The notes: generated by a model not told the origin, from the sequence alone. DNA of 64,000 bases from Prauserella alba (GCF_024171735.1 NZ_JAMTCH010000009.1:62001-126000), one strand, 5' to 3'; numbered from the stretch's first letter, positions 43,273-52,881 are shown. Translations and numbers: made by a program.

Positions 43273-44111
43273 GCCGGGACACCGGATTCCCCCGTGCCGA
43301 CGCGGAGCACGACTTCCTGCGCGCGCGCAGGCGGCAGGTCCTGTCGCGGCTCGCGACCTGGCTGCGCCGCGAACCCGACGACGTGAACATCACCCTGCCG
43401 TTCGACGAGGTCGTCGCCGCGCTCGGCTGGGAGGGGCAGCGACGTCTCGGGCTGCGGGTGGTCAAACTGGACAGCATCGTCGGCAGCGTCGACCGCGACT
43501 CCGATTTCGACCGCAGGTTCCGGCCGACGTCGGGCAGGGTGCGCCAACGCTGGGAGCGGCTCGCGCTGGCCAGCCGGCGCGGCGAGGCGATCCCGCCGAT
43601 CGAGGTGTACCGCGTGGGCGAGCTGCATTTCGTCATCGACGGCCACCACCGCGTGTCCGTGGCGCACGCGCTCGGGCTCGACACGATCGACGCGTTCGTC
43701 ACCGAGGTGCGCACCACACTCGACCCTGCGGGCATCCGCTACCGCGGCGACCTCATCGTCAAGGACTACCGGCGGCTGTTCCTCGAACGCGTGCCGCTCA
43801 CCGGCGAGGCGCGCGCCTCGGTCGTCGTGACCGACCCGCTGGACTACGCCGAACTGGGCGAACACGTCGAGGCCTGGGGTTTCCGGTTGATGCAGGATTC
43901 CGGCACGTTCCTCGACCGTGCCACGATCGCCGCGCGGTGGTACACCGACGAGTACGAGCCAGTGGTGCGGATGCTGCGCCAGGCCGACCTGGTGGGCACG
44001 CGCACCGAGGCCGAGGCGTACCTGTGGGTCGCGGGTGAGCGCTACCGCCTCATCCGGACGCACTCGTGGGACGACGCCGTCATCGAAGCGATCCGCTCCC
44101 GGCATCACTGA
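43269..44111 (+). CDS. ParB/Srx-like N-terminal domain protein
   Basis: This 280-residue protein has a ParB/sulfiredoxin-like domain. After VVKLDSIVGSVDR near residue 64, which resembles the ParB box entry, it has IPPIEVYRVGELHFVIDGHHRVSVAHALG near residues 104-132, where DGHHR is the nucleotide-binding core. No ParB helix-turn-helix is evident and no parA or parS context exists, so chromosome partition is unlikely. The domain in other settings binds CTP or cleaves DNA. Coupling to a phosphoesterase suggests a nucleotide-related pair. The 127 bp that follow are GC-rich direct repeats only. Confidence 0.8.
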   Translation: MSRDTGFPRADAEHDFLRARRRQVLSRLATWLRREPDDVNITLPFDEVVAALGWEGQRRLGLRVVKLDSIVGSVDRDSDFDRRFRPTSGRVRQRWERLALASRRGEAIPPIEVYRVGELHFVIDGHHRVSVAHALGLDTIDAFVTEVRTTLDPAGIRYRGDLIVKDYRRLFLERVPLTGEARASVVVTDPLDYAELGEHVEAWGFRLMQDSGTFLDRATIAARWYTDEYEPVVRMLRQADLVGTRTEAEAYLWVAGERYRLIRTHSWDDAVIEAIRSRHH

Positions 44112-44238
44112 CCGGCTCCGGCGCGGCTCCGGCGTGGCGACGAGGCGGCTCCGGCGCGGCGACGACGCGGCCCGGCAGGACCGGTACCGCACCGTCGCCG
44201 CGTGGACAGGCAACCCCGGAGGGCTCCTGCCCGCCGGA

Positions 44239-45420
44239 TCAGCCTTCGAACGTCAGGTTCCTGCCCGACTTCGGGTCGAACAGCTGGAGCCGGTCCGGGT
44301 CGAACCACACCTCCAGCGCATCGCCCTCGGCCGCCGCCGAGGCCGCGTCGAGCCTGGTCACGATCGTCGACCCGCTGCCGGGTACGTCCGCCGACCCCGC
44401 GTCGGCGGCCAGCTCCGCGAGTTCCTCGTTGACGGCCGTCTGCTCCTCCAGCGAGAAGTAGGCGTACTTCTCCGCGCCCATCGACTCCAGCACGTCCACG
44501 GTGGACCGGAACGTCGCACCGGCATCGCGATGCTCGGCGTCCACGAGCGAGACGTCCTCGAAGTGCTCGGGGCGGATGCCGGCGATCACGTCACGCGGTC
44601 CGCCCGCCGCCTCGAGGAGGCTGCGCACCCGGTCGGTCAACGGAACAGTGCCGAGCGGGCTCTTGAGCGTCCCGTCCTCCAGCGCGGCCGGGACGAAGTT
44701 CATCGACGGCGATCCGATGAACCCGGCGACGAACAGGTTCGCGGGCTGGTCGTAGAGGAACTGCGGCGAGCCGATCTGCTGCACGTGACCACCGCGCAGC
44801 ACGACGACGCGGTCGCCGAGTGTCATCGCCTCGGTCTGGTCGTGCGTGACGTACACGGTCGTCGTACCGAGCTGCTTCTGCAGTTTCGACACCGACGTGC
44901 GCATCTGGCCGCGCAGCTTGGCGTCCAGGTTGGACAGCGGTTCGTCCATGAGGAACGCCTTGGGGCTGCGCACGATCGCACGGCCCATCGCGACGCGCTG
45001 CCGCTGCCCGCCGGACAGGTTCGCGGGCCTGCGGTCGAGGTGCTGCGACAGGTCGAGGATCCGCGCCGCCTCCTCGACCTTCTCGTTGACGGTCGCGTCG
45101 TCGGCCTTCGCCAGCCGCAACGGGAACGCCATGTTCTCCCGCACGCTCATGTGCGGATACAGCGCGTACGACTGGAACACCATCGCGATGTCGCGATCCT
45201 TCGGCGACTTCTCGTTGGCGCGCTGCCCGTCGATCCGCAGCTCGCCGTCCGAGATGTCCTCGAGCCCCGCGATCATGTTCAGTGCGGTCGACTTCCCGCA
45301 CCCCGACGGGCCGACGAGGATGACGAACTCGCCGTCGGCGATCTCGATGTTCATCTCGGACACGGCGCGGGCGCCATCGGGGTAGCGCTTGGTCACCTTG
45401 TCGAGCACGATCTCTGCCAT
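44239..45420 (-). CDS. sugC: Trehalose ABC transporter ATP-binding protein SugC
   Basis: This 393-residue MalK/UgpC-type ATPase has Walker A GPSGCGKST near residue 38, Q-loop VFQSYALYPHM near 80, signature LSGGQRQR near 134, Walker B FLMDEPLSNLD near 155 and the H-loop VTHDQTEA near 190. A C-terminal OB-type regulatory domain completes it. It powers import through SugA-SugB with LpqY as binding protein. In mycobacteria this system recycles trehalose released at the envelope. It follows sugB by 4 bp. Order lpqY-sugA-sugB-sugC near corA equals Rv1235-Rv1239c. Confidence 0.94.
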   Translation of the reverse strand: MAEIVLDKVTKRYPDGARAVSEMNIEIADGEFVILVGPSGCGKSTALNMIAGLEDISDGELRIDGQRANEKSPKDRDIAMVFQSYALYPHMSVRENMAFPLRLAKADDATVNEKVEEAARILDLSQHLDRRPANLSGGQRQRVAMGRAIVRSPKAFLMDEPLSNLDAKLRGQMRTSVSKLQKQLGTTTVYVTHDQTEAMTLGDRVVVLRGGHVQQIGSPQFLYDQPANLFVAGFIGSPSMNFVPAALEDGTLKSPLGTVPLTDRVRSLLEAAGGPRDVIAGIRPEHFEDVSLVDAEHRDAGATFRSTVDVLESMGAEKYAYFSLEEQTAVNEELAELAADAGSADVPGSGSTIVTRLDAASAAAEGDALEVWFDPDRLQLFDPKSGRNLTFEG

Positions 45421-45424
45421 TGCC

Positions 45425-46264
45425 TTACCCCTTCACGGCACCGGACGTCAGCCCCGCGACGATGCGGCGCTGGAAGAACAACACGAACAGAATGATCGGA
45501 ATGGTGATCACCACGGCCGCCGCGGAGATCGTTCCCGTCGGGTCGTCGAACTGCGAGGTACCCGTGAAGAACGACAGCGCGGCGGGAACGGTTCGCGACG
45601 CCTCCGTCGAGGTCAGCGAGATCGCGAACAGGAAGTCGTTCCAGCAGAGGATGAACACCAGGATCGCCGTGGTGAACACCCCCGGTGCCGCCAGCGGGGC
45701 GATCACCTTCCGGAAGGCCTGCGCCGGTGTGGCGCCGTCCATCTTCGCCGCCTTCTCCAGCTCCCACGGGATCTCGCGGAAGAACGACGAGAGCGTGTAG
45801 ATCGCCAACGGCAGGGCGAACGTGATGTACGGCAGGATCAGGCCCGGCCACGTGTCGAACAGGCCCAGTTCCCGTTCGATGTTGAACAACGGTGTGACCA
45901 GCGAGATCTGCGGGAACATCGCGATCAGCAGCGACACCCCGACGAGCAGTTTCTTGCCGGGGAAGTCCAGGCGGGCGACCGCGTACGCCGCCATCATGCC
46001 GAGCATGACGGCCAGGAACGTGGCGATGAGCGCGATGCCGATCGAGTTGAACAGCGGCCGGATGAACTCCGTGGTCGCGAAGATGTCCTTGTAGTTCTGC
46101 AGGGTCCATTCCCGCGGGATGAAGTTGCCGTCGGCGATCGTGTCCTTGGTCTTCAGCGACAGGGACGCGATCCACAACACCGGAACGAGCGCGTACACCA
46201 CGACGATGATGTCGAGCAGCGCCCAGCGCGCCTTGCGGCCTGCCGTGGCCGGCTGCATTGCCAT
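45425..46264 (-). CDS. sugB: Trehalose ABC transporter permease SugB
   Basis: This 279-residue inner-membrane protein has six hydrophobic segments. The EAA loop of binding-protein-dependent permeases is near residue 180 ([25 protein letters not shown]), where SugC docks. It belongs to the MalG-like group. Its ATG overlaps the sugA stop by one base (TGATG), so the two permeases are translationally coupled. Confidence 0.94.
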   Translation of the reverse strand: MAMQPATAGRKARWALLDIIVVVYALVPVLWIASLSLKTKDTIADGNFIPREWTLQNYKDIFATTEFIRPLFNSIGIALIATFLAVMLGMMAAYAVARLDFPGKKLLVGVSLLIAMFPQISLVTPLFNIERELGLFDTWPGLILPYITFALPLAIYTLSSFFREIPWELEKAAKMDGATPAQAFRKVIAPLAAPGVFTTAILVFILCWNDFLFAISLTSTEASRTVPAALSFFTGTSQFDDPTGTISAAAVVITIPIILFVLFFQRRIVAGLTSGAVKG

Positions 46265-47220
46265 CAGCGCTTACCTCCCTCGTCACTGCCCGGCGCCGCC
46301 GTGCCGAAGCCCTTCACGAAGACGAACGCGATCACCGCGACCGTCAGGAAGATCAGCACCGCCATGGCGGATCCGATACCGAGATTCAGTCCTTTGATGA
46401 GGTTGTTGTAGGTCTGCATCGACACCGACGCCGTGTCGTTCGACCCGCCGGTGAGTACGAAGATGTTGTCGAAGATCCGGAACGCGTCGAGCGTGCGGAA
46501 CAGCAGCGCCACGAGGATCGCCGGTTTCATCACCGGCAGCATCACCTTGGTGAACCGTTGCCACGCGTTCGCCCCGTCCATCGAGGCCGCCTTCATCAGG
46601 TCGTCGGGCACGAGCGCCAGTCCGGCCATCAACAACAGCGCCATGAACGGCGTCGTCTTCCACACCTCGGCCAGCCCGATGATCAACAGCGACGGCCCGT
46701 ACTCGGTGAGCGGGGCGCCGCCGTCGGCGAGGAGGTTGGCGAGGTACCCCGTTTCCGGCGTCCAGGCGTAGTACCAGGAGAACGCGGCCGCCACGGTCAC
46801 GATGCCGTAGGGGATCAACGCGACCGTGCGGACCAGGCCGCGGCCGACGAGGGTGCGGTGCATGACCAGTGCCAGTGCCATGCCGAGGACGAGTTCGATG
46901 GCCACGGTGACGACGGTGATCAGCATCGTCGTGCCGAAGGCGGTCCACCAGTACGAGTTCGACAGCACCGCGATGTAGTTGTCGAATCCGACGAACTCCT
47001 GCTCGCCGGGGAACCGCAGGTCGTAGCGCTGCAGCGACAGCCAGATCGAGTAGGCGATCGGATATCCGGTGACGGCGAGCATGACGATCGCCGCGGGTGC
47101 GCACAGCAGCCAGCCGAGTCTGCGCTCGGCCTTCTTCCCCTCGCTGTGCTTGGCCTTCTTCGGTTTCGCCTGCGACGCCGCGGACCCTTCGTCCGGTGCG
47201 TCGGTGACCGCGTTGCTCAT
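46264..47220 (-). CDS. sugA: Trehalose ABC transporter permease SugA
   Basis: This 318-residue MalF-like permease has a Lys-rich cytoplasmic N-terminus of about 30 residues and six membrane segments. The EAA loop is near residue 225 ([24 protein letters not shown]). It pairs with SugB to form the channel. The start overlaps the lpqY stop by 4 bp, in one operon lpqY-sugA-sugB-sugC. Confidence 0.94.
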   Translation of the reverse strand: MSNAVTDAPDEGSAASQAKPKKAKHSEGKKAERRLGWLLCAPAAIVMLAVTGYPIAYSIWLSLQRYDLRFPGEQEFVGFDNYIAVLSNSYWWTAFGTTMLITVVTVAIELVLGMALALVMHRTLVGRGLVRTVALIPYGIVTVAAAFSWYYAWTPETGYLANLLADGGAPLTEYGPSLLIIGLAEVWKTTPFMALLLMAGLALVPDDLMKAASMDGANAWQRFTKVMLPVMKPAILVALLFRTLDAFRIFDNIFVLTGGSNDTASVSMQTYNNLIKGLNLGIGSAMAVLIFLTVAVIAFVFVKGFGTAAPGSDEGGKR

Positions 47221-48542
47221 GGGATCACGCCCTTCGAGTCGAGCGCGGCGGTGAGCTCCTCACGGAGGCGCTCCGCCGTGCGCTGAGGGTCGATGTCGGA
47301 CGGCGGTGACAGCACCTTGGCCATCACCGTGGACAGGTTCTGGTACGCGGGTGTCAACGGCCGGACCGCCGCGTTCTGCAACGCGTCCTTGATGGCGCCG
47401 CGCATCGGGTACTCGGTCGCCATGCTCGGATTGTCCTCGGGATCGGCCGGTTTCGACGGGTCGAGCGGCTCGGTGTCGTCGTAGACCGTCTCGATGCTCG
47501 GCGGCACCCCGTCGCGGAGCGCGGAGAACTTCTGGTGCTCTGCGCTGCGCAGACACAGTGCGGCGTCGAACGCCGCCGGCTTGTTCGTCGACGCCGACGA
47601 GACGGCCAGGTCGTAGCCGCCGATGGTGCTGCGGCCCGGTTCGCCCTGCTTCACGCCCGGATACTGCGCCCACTTGAAGTGCTGCAGCGTGTCCGGCTTC
47701 TCCGCGGCATAGGAAGCGTAGACGAACGGCCAGTTGAGTTCGAAGGCCCCGCGGCCCTGCTGCATCGCGAGGCGGACCTCGTCCTCCTGCTGGTTCGTCA
47801 GCGACGGATCCGTCAACCCGGAGGTGGTGACCTCCTTGAGGATGCGCAGCGCCTCGACCGCACCCTCGTCGATGACCACGCGCTGGCCGTCGTCGGAGAG
47901 GATGCGGCCGCCCGCCGATTCCACAATGGAGTTGTAAACCACGACGAGACCCTCGTACTGGGCTCCCGTGAACAGGATCTCGTGCGGCTTGCCCTCACGC
48001 TTGAGCCGCTTCGAGTCCTCGATCATCTCGTCCCATGTGGACGGCGGTTCCGGGGTGATGCGGTCGTCGTACCAGAGCAGCTGGACGTTGGTGTTCTTCG
48101 GCGCGGCCCAGAGCTTGCCGTCCCACTGCGCGGTGGCCAGCGGCCCCGGCAGGACGTCGCGCTGTGCCTTCGCCTTGCGGTCGCCGGTCCACTCCTCGAT
48201 CCAGCCTGCCTCGGCGAACTCCGGAACCCAGGTGACGTCGAGCCCCAGCACGTCCATCGTCTCGTCACCGGCGGCGAGCCTGCGCACCATCTGCTCCCGC
48301 TGGCCGTCGGCGTCACGCGGCAGCTTGTGGTAGACGATGCGGTACCGGCCGTCGGCCTGCTCGTTGCAGTTGTCGACGACCGTCTGGAAGTTGTCCTCGG
48401 GTGCGTAGTAGACGTCGATCGTCCTGCCGTCGCCGGGGCCGCAAGCGGTGACCAGCCCGGCACCGGTGGCCAGCGCACACACCAGGCCCGCCGTCCGCGC
48501 GGGTGGCCGGTGCCGGCGGGGCCGCGTCCGCCGTATCGCCAT
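47217..48542 (-). CDS. lpqY: Trehalose-binding lipoprotein LpqY
   Basis: This 441-residue extracellular solute-binding protein has an Arg-rich signal peptide and lipobox LVTAC with the lipidated Cys near residue 34. A family 1 substrate-binding fold follows, with VLGLDVTWVPEFAEAGWIEEW and TNVQLLWYDDRITPEPPSTWDEM. LpqY captures trehalose outside the membrane for SugABC. ATG 48542 is fixed by a very strong GGAGGAGGAG ribosome site. The upstream 287 bp carry the promoter and the terminator of the next gene. Confidence 0.94.
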   Translation of the reverse strand: MAIRRTRPRRHRPPARTAGLVCALATGAGLVTACGPGDGRTIDVYYAPEDNFQTVVDNCNEQADGRYRIVYHKLPRDADGQREQMVRRLAAGDETMDVLGLDVTWVPEFAEAGWIEEWTGDRKAKAQRDVLPGPLATAQWDGKLWAAPKNTNVQLLWYDDRITPEPPSTWDEMIEDSKRLKREGKPHEILFTGAQYEGLVVVYNSIVESAGGRILSDDGQRVVIDEGAVEALRILKEVTTSGLTDPSLTNQQEDEVRLAMQQGRGAFELNWPFVYASYAAEKPDTLQHFKWAQYPGVKQGEPGRSTIGGYDLAVSSASTNKPAAFDAALCLRSAEHQKFSALRDGVPPSIETVYDDTEPLDPSKPADPEDNPSMATEYPMRGAIKDALQNAAVRPLTPAYQNLSTVMAKVLSPPSDIDPQRTAERLREELTAALDSKGVIP

Positions 48543-48739
48543 CTGCTCCTCCTCCACGTCATACACGCGGATCGGAGGAACCCGCCTCCGCACCGCGTCG
48601 TGCATGAGAATCCGGGAAATTCACGGTCGTGCGACCGCTCGGATGAGCGGTCGGGAAAAGGTATTCCCAATGATCACGGAGGGCAAGCGCGTACTGTAAC
48701 GATTCGGGGCGAAGCCGTGGCGATTCCCGACGAAAGAAC

Positions 48740-48770
48740 TACGCGCGGGCGCCTCTCCCGCCCGCGCGTA
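48740..48770 (-). terminator. Terminator hairpin after the general stress gene
   Basis: A perfect 12-bp stem TACGCGCGGGCG/CGCCCGCGCGTA with a 7-base loop lies about 60 bases downstream of the general stress gene stop and upstream of lpqY. It should separate the two same-strand transcripts. Confidence 0.85.
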
Positions 48771-48775
48771 TCGCG

Positions 48776-48842
48776 ATCAGCTCAGCCCTGAATGCCTGAG
48801 CATTTCGATCTCGGGTGCCCGAGATCAGCTCAGCCTTGGGTG
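48776..48842. repeat. Short direct repeat of a gene's 3' end
   Basis: ATCAGCTCAGCC occurs at 48776 and again near 48824, each followed by a similar TGAATGCC/TGGGTGCC stretch. The second copy contains the stop codon and last codons of the general stress gene. The first lies just beyond it, like a small duplication of the coding end. Confidence 0.5.
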
Positions 48843-49351
48843 CCCATGTTCAGCTTGGCGAGCAGGTCGCGGCCCTGTTCGGCGTTCCGCGGCTGGCACA
48901 GCACGTCGTAACGGCCGGCCACCAGCTGGCTCGACGACGAGAAATCGCGCCTGCCGCGGGTCGACGCGTAACTCACCGCGGCGAACGCGACACCGAAGCC
49001 GATACCGACGACGAGTCCGATGAGGATCGGCGCGAGCGCCATGCCCTGCGCGTTGCTGAACATGCTCAGCAACAGGCCGACGAACAGACCGAACCACGCG
49101 CCGGACGCGGCACCGGTGCCGAGCACCCGGCCCCACGACAGCCGTCCGATGACGCGTTCGACGAGCATCAGGTCGACCCCGACGATCGTCACGTCACGCA
49201 CGGCGAAGTCGTTGTCGGCCAGGTAGTCGACAGCCCGCTGGGCTTCCTCGTAGGTGTTGTACGAACCGATCGGCCACCCGGTCGGCGGCGTGGGCAGCTT
49301 CGGCTGTCCGGGCGCCTGACGGCCTGACGACAGTGGACCGGTCACGATCAT
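48830..49351 (-). CDS. General stress protein 17M-like membrane protein (Rv1234 family)
   Basis: This 173-residue protein starts with a Pro-rich stretch, then the 17M motif GWPIGSYNTYEEAQRAVDYLADNDFAVRDVTIVGVDL split around residues 25-60. A glycine-rich double membrane segment follows (GAASGAWFGLFVGLLLSMF and LAPILIGLVVGIGFGVAFAAVSY). A basic/serine tail ends it. Family role is unknown, with homologues induced by general stress in Bacillus. The ATG at 49351 is the first that fits the family. Same position as Rv1234 beside lpqY. Confidence 0.88.
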   Translation of the reverse strand: MIVTGPLSSGRQAPGQPKLPTPPTGWPIGSYNTYEEAQRAVDYLADNDFAVRDVTIVGVDLMLVERVIGRLSWGRVLGTGAASGAWFGLFVGLLLSMFSNAQGMALAPILIGLVVGIGFGVAFAAVSYASTRGRRDFSSSSQLVAGRYDVLCQPRNAEQGRDLLAKLNMGTQG

Positions 49352-49616
49352 CACCTGTGCTTTCGGCTGCTCTGCGTTGTCAGCACTGTAGGCAGCGACC
49401 CACCTGGCTGAGTACCCGCAGTGGTCCTCGTTCATGCGTGTTCGCCCGTCCGGAGCCCGGACGATACGGCGAATCCTCCACAACAATACGTACTTCCGGG
49501 CCGGGATGATCACCGGACACGGCGCGGGATCCACGCGGGGAGGTGACAGCGGCCGCGCCACGCCGTGAGGTGATCACCGGCGGGCACGGCGGCCGGAGCG
49601 CGCCTACGCTGGGCAC

Positions 49617-50933
49617 ATGGCGGCCGTCAACCGGGTTTTCGCAGCTCAGCTGGCAGGACTACCGGTCTTCGGGCCCGACGGCGAGTCGATCGGCAAGGTC
49701 CGCGACCTCGTCGCGGGGCTGCGGCTGGACCACCAGCCGCCGCGGGTGCTGGGACTGGTCGTGGAGGTCTCGACCCGGCGCCGCGTGTTCGTCCCGATGT
49801 TGCGTGTCACCGCCATCGAATCGAACGCCGTCACCCTCGCCACCGGTTCGGTGAACATGCGCCGGTTCCACCAGCGGCCCAACGAGGTCCTCGTACTCGG
49901 CCAGCTCCTCGACGCCCGCGCACACCTGTCGGCGGAGGGCACCCGGCTCACGGTCGTCGACGCGGCGATGGAGCCCACCAGGACACGGGACTGGGTACTC
50001 GCCAAACTGGCGGTCCGCCAGCGCACGGGACCGCTGAAACTGGCGGGCCGCCGGGGCGGACTACAGGTGCTGGGCTGGGAGGACGTCTCCGGGCTCGGCC
50101 TGACCGACCTCGGCAGACAACCACAGGGCGCCGGCCAGCTGCTGATGCTGTTCGACACGATGCGCGCCGTCGACGTCGCCGCGACGCTGCGGGACCTGCC
50201 ACTCAAACGCAGGCACGAGGTCGCCGACGCGATGGACGACGAGAAGCTCGCCGACGTGCTGGAGGAACTGCCGGAGGACGACCAGAAGGAACTGGTCGAC
50301 TACCTCGCCGACGAACGCGCGGCCGACGTGCTCGAAGCGATGAGCCCCGACGACGCCGCCGACCTGCTCGGCGAACTCGGGCCCACCGAGCAGACCCGGC
50401 TCCTCGAGCTGATGCACCCCGACGAGTCCGGCCCGGTGCGCAGGCTGCTGGCCTACTCGGCCGACACCGCAGGCGGGCTGATGACCCCGGAACCGGTCGT
50501 CCTCGCCCCCGACGCCACCGTCGCCGAAGCGCTCGCCCACATCCGCAACCCCGACCTGACGTCGGCGCTGGCGAGCATGGTGTTCGTGTGCCGTCCGCCA
50601 CAGGCCACCCCGACGGGCCGCTACATCGGGTGCGTCCACTTCCAGCGACTGCTGCGCAGGCCGCCGGCCGAACTCGTCGCCTCCGTCGCCGACACGGACC
50701 TGCCGCCGCTGCCGCCCACCGCGCCGCTCGCCGAGCTGACGCGCTACTTCGCCGCCTACAACCTCACGTGCGCACCGGTCGTCGACGGCCGCGACCACCT
50801 GCTCGGGGCCGTGACCGTCGACGACGTGCTCGACCACCTGCTGCCCGAAGGCTGGCGCGAGACCGGCCTGCGCGACCTGGACCCGGCGACCCCGGCCTCC
50901 CCCGACAGTCCCGCGGAGAACGACCATGCCTGA
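49617..50933 (+). CDS. PRC-like/MgtE-N/CBS domain protein (Rv1232c family)
   Basis: This 438-residue soluble protein has a PRC-barrel-like N-terminus (VFGPDGESIGKVRDLVAGL near residue 17). A MgtE intracellular N domain runs from about 185-285, with the repeated LEELPEDDQKELVDYL, DVLEAMSPDDAADLLGEL pattern. A pair of CBS domains covers 290-415 (AGGLMTPEPVVLAPDATVAEAL, YNLTCAPVVDGRDHLLGAVTVDDVL). The MgtE channel itself is absent, so it is a magnesium or nucleotide sensor rather than a transporter. It overlaps the next gene by 8 bp. Confidence 0.9.
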   Translation: MAAVNRVFAAQLAGLPVFGPDGESIGKVRDLVAGLRLDHQPPRVLGLVVEVSTRRRVFVPMLRVTAIESNAVTLATGSVNMRRFHQRPNEVLVLGQLLDARAHLSAEGTRLTVVDAAMEPTRTRDWVLAKLAVRQRTGPLKLAGRRGGLQVLGWEDVSGLGLTDLGRQPQGAGQLLMLFDTMRAVDVAATLRDLPLKRRHEVADAMDDEKLADVLEELPEDDQKELVDYLADERAADVLEAMSPDDAADLLGELGPTEQTRLLELMHPDESGPVRRLLAYSADTAGGLMTPEPVVLAPDATVAEALAHIRNPDLTSALASMVFVCRPPQATPTGRYIGCVHFQRLLRRPPAELVASVADTDLPPLPPTAPLAELTRYFAAYNLTCAPVVDGRDHLLGAVTVDDVLDHLLPEGWRETGLRDLDPATPASPDSPAENDHA

Positions 50934-51465
50934 ACTGACCGGCCGCAGGCGTCTCGACCAGCCCCGCCATTCGCACCGGTTCGGGCGGCTGACCCCGAAT
51001 CTGAACTCCGAGTCGTTCGGCAGCATGGCCGAACGACTGGCCCGTTTCCTCGGCACCGGGCGCTACCTGTTCTGGCAGACGCTGATCGTCCTCGTCTGGA
51101 TCACGCTCAATCTCACCGCGGTGACGCTGCGCTGGGACCCGTACCCGTTCATCCTGCTCAACCTGGCCTTCTCGACCCAGGCGGCGTACGCGGCGCCGCT
51201 GATCCTGCTGGCGCAGAACCGGCAGGACGACCGCGACCGCGTCTCCCTCGAGGAGGATCGGTCACGCGCCGCACAGACGAAGGCCGACACCGAGTTCCTC
51301 GCGCGCGAGCTGGCCGCGCTGCGCCTGGCCGTCGGTGAGGTCGCGACCCGGGATTACCTGCGCAGCGAGCTGGACAAGTTACGCGAAGACCTCAACGGGC
51401 AGCCACGTAGCATGGGGAGGCAACAGCAGGCCGCCAGCGACAGAAGGTCGGTGCCCGAGCAGTGA
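50926..51465 (+). CDS. DUF1003 membrane protein
   Basis: This 179-residue protein has two membrane helices (FWQTLIVLVWITLNLTAV and FILLNLAFSTQAAYAAPLILLA) followed by NRQDDRDRVSLEEDR, the DUF1003 signature. A coiled-coil-like C-terminus ends it. The family is cyclic-nucleotide-sensitive membrane proteins of unclear role that often sit next to MgtE-like genes. It overlaps the MgtE-N/CBS gene by 8 bp and the mrp gene by 4 bp, so the three are coupled. Confidence 0.9.
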   Translation: MPELTGRRRLDQPRHSHRFGRLTPNLNSESFGSMAERLARFLGTGRYLFWQTLIVLVWITLNLTAVTLRWDPYPFILLNLAFSTQAAYAAPLILLAQNRQDDRDRVSLEEDRSRAAQTKADTEFLARELAALRLAVGEVATRDYLRSELDKLREDLNGQPRSMGRQQQAASDRRSVPEQ

Positions 51466-52607
51466 CCACCACGCAAGAACAGCCCAGTGTCGAGACCGTC
51501 CGCACCGCACTGAACTCGGTGCAGGATCCGGAGATCCACAAGCCGATCACCGAGCTCGGCATGGTCAAGGACATCACCGTCGGCGACGGCGGGGTCGTCA
51601 CCGTCGAGGTGTACCTCACGGTGGCCGGGTGCCCGATGAAGGACACGATCACCAAGGACACCAAGGCCGCCGTGGCCGAGCTCCCCGGCGTGACGGAGGT
51701 GCAGGTCGAGCTCGACGTCATGAGCGACGAGCAGCGCACCGAGCTGCGCAAGCAGCTCCGCGGCGACGCCGAGGAGCCGGTGATCCCGTTCGCCCAGCCC
51801 GGCTCGATGACGCGCGTGTACTGCGTCGCATCGGGCAAGGGCGGCGTCGGCAAGTCCAGCGTCACGGTCAACCTGGCCGCGTCCATGGCCGAGCGCGGGC
51901 TCAAGGTCGGGGTCGTCGACGCCGACATCTACGGCCACTCGGTGCCCCGCATGCTGGGCGCCGACGAGAAGCCCACCAAGGTCGAATCGATGATCATGCC
52001 GCCGCAGGCGCACGGCGTGAAGGTCATCTCCATCGGCATGTTCACGCCCGGCAACACCCCGGTGGTGTGGCGCGGGCCGATGTTGCACCGTGCGCTGCAG
52101 CAGTTCCTCGCGGACGTCTTCTGGGGCGACCTCGACATCCTGCTGCTCGACCTGCCACCCGGCACGGGCGACATCGCGATCTCCGTGGCGCAGCTCATCC
52201 CGAACGCCGAGATCCTGGTCGTGACCACGCCGCAGCAGGCAGCCGCCGAGGTCGCCGAGCGCGCGGGCGCGATCGCGCTGCAGACGCGTCAGCGGGTGGC
52301 GGGCGTGATCGAGAACATGTCGTGGTTCGAAGCCCCCGACGGGTCGAAGATGGAGATCTTCGGCTCCGGCGGCGGGCAGACGGTCGCCGACTCGCTGTCG
52401 AAGTCCGTCGGTGCCGAGGTGCCACTGCTCGGCCAGGTGCCCCTCGACCCGCGGCTGCGCGAACAGGGCGACGCGGGTACGCCGCTGGTGCTGTCGGCCC
52501 CCGACGCGGCCGCCTCCGAGATCATGCGCGCGGCGGCGGAGAAGCTGTCGGTCCGCGCACGCGGCCTCGCGGGGATGATGCTGAACGTCTCCCCTGCCGG
52601 CAGCTGA
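51462..52607 (+). CDS. mrp: Mrp/NBP35-type Fe-S cluster carrier ATPase
   Basis: This 381-residue protein has an N-terminal MIP18-like domain (residues 8-95, VQDPEIHKPITELGMV and a conserved Cys in VAGCPMKD). A deviant Walker A ATPase follows (SGKGGVGKSS near 127, DADIYGHSVPRMLG near 150, DLPPGTGD near 235). It would carry [4Fe-4S] clusters to client enzymes such as the many Fe-S proteins of this region. GTG start at 51462 overlaps the DUF1003 stop (GTGA). Confidence 0.94.
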   Translation: MTTTQEQPSVETVRTALNSVQDPEIHKPITELGMVKDITVGDGGVVTVEVYLTVAGCPMKDTITKDTKAAVAELPGVTEVQVELDVMSDEQRTELRKQLRGDAEEPVIPFAQPGSMTRVYCVASGKGGVGKSSVTVNLAASMAERGLKVGVVDADIYGHSVPRMLGADEKPTKVESMIMPPQAHGVKVISIGMFTPGNTPVVWRGPMLHRALQQFLADVFWGDLDILLLDLPPGTGDIAISVAQLIPNAEILVVTTPQQAAAEVAERAGAIALQTRQRVAGVIENMSWFEAPDGSKMEIFGSGGGQTVADSLSKSVGAEVPLLGQVPLDPRLREQGDAGTPLVLSAPDAAASEIMRAAAEKLSVRARGLAGMMLNVSPAGS

Positions 52608-52618
52608 CGAACACCTCC

Positions 52619-52721
52619 GCGTGTCCTGCGCCCATCCGTCGCCCGGCCACCACCCCGACGCGCTGACGCGCGGCTGTGCCGTGCGCGTGTTCTGCGCTCG
52701 GCACGCGTGTCCTGCACTCGT
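52619..52721 (+). repeat. Repeat family B units downstream of mrp
   Basis: Units CGCGTGTCCTGCGCCC, GTGCGCGTGTTCTGCGCTCG and CACGCGTGTCCTGCACTCG lie from 11 bases after the mrp stop, on the same strand as mrp. Confidence 0.65.
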
Positions 52722-52751
52722 GCAGCCGGTCGACCCGGTGCGCGGCCCCGC

Positions 52752-52807
52752 AGCGGCGTGAGTGCAGCGGCGTGATTGCGGCGGCGTGATTGCGGCGGCG
52801 TGATTGC
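52752..52807. repeat. 14-bp tandem repeat, four copies
   Basis: Four direct units of RGCGGCGTGATTGC (the first with GAGTGC) abut within the mrp-tatB gap. The copies are almost identical, which suggests recent slippage. No coding role is seen. Confidence 0.8.
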
Positions 52808-52831
52808 CGCGGTGACCACGGCGACATGAGC

Positions 52832-52881
52832 GGTGGTCCCGAGGCCTCCACCCCCAGTGCGAGGGATGCCTCGGGACCACC
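52832..52881. terminator. Perfect 14-bp stem hairpin in the mrp/tatB gap
   Basis: GGTGGTCCCGAGGC (52832-52845) pairs perfectly with 52868-52881 around a 22-base loop. It lies 225 bases after mrp and over 530 bases beyond tatB, both transcribed toward it. It may terminate either, or be another element. Confidence 0.5.

Noticed and set aside
42622-44111. Toxin-antitoxin reading of the metallophosphoesterase/ParB-like pair
   Set aside because: Neither protein has the size or motifs of known toxins or antitoxins. Coupling alone is not enough.
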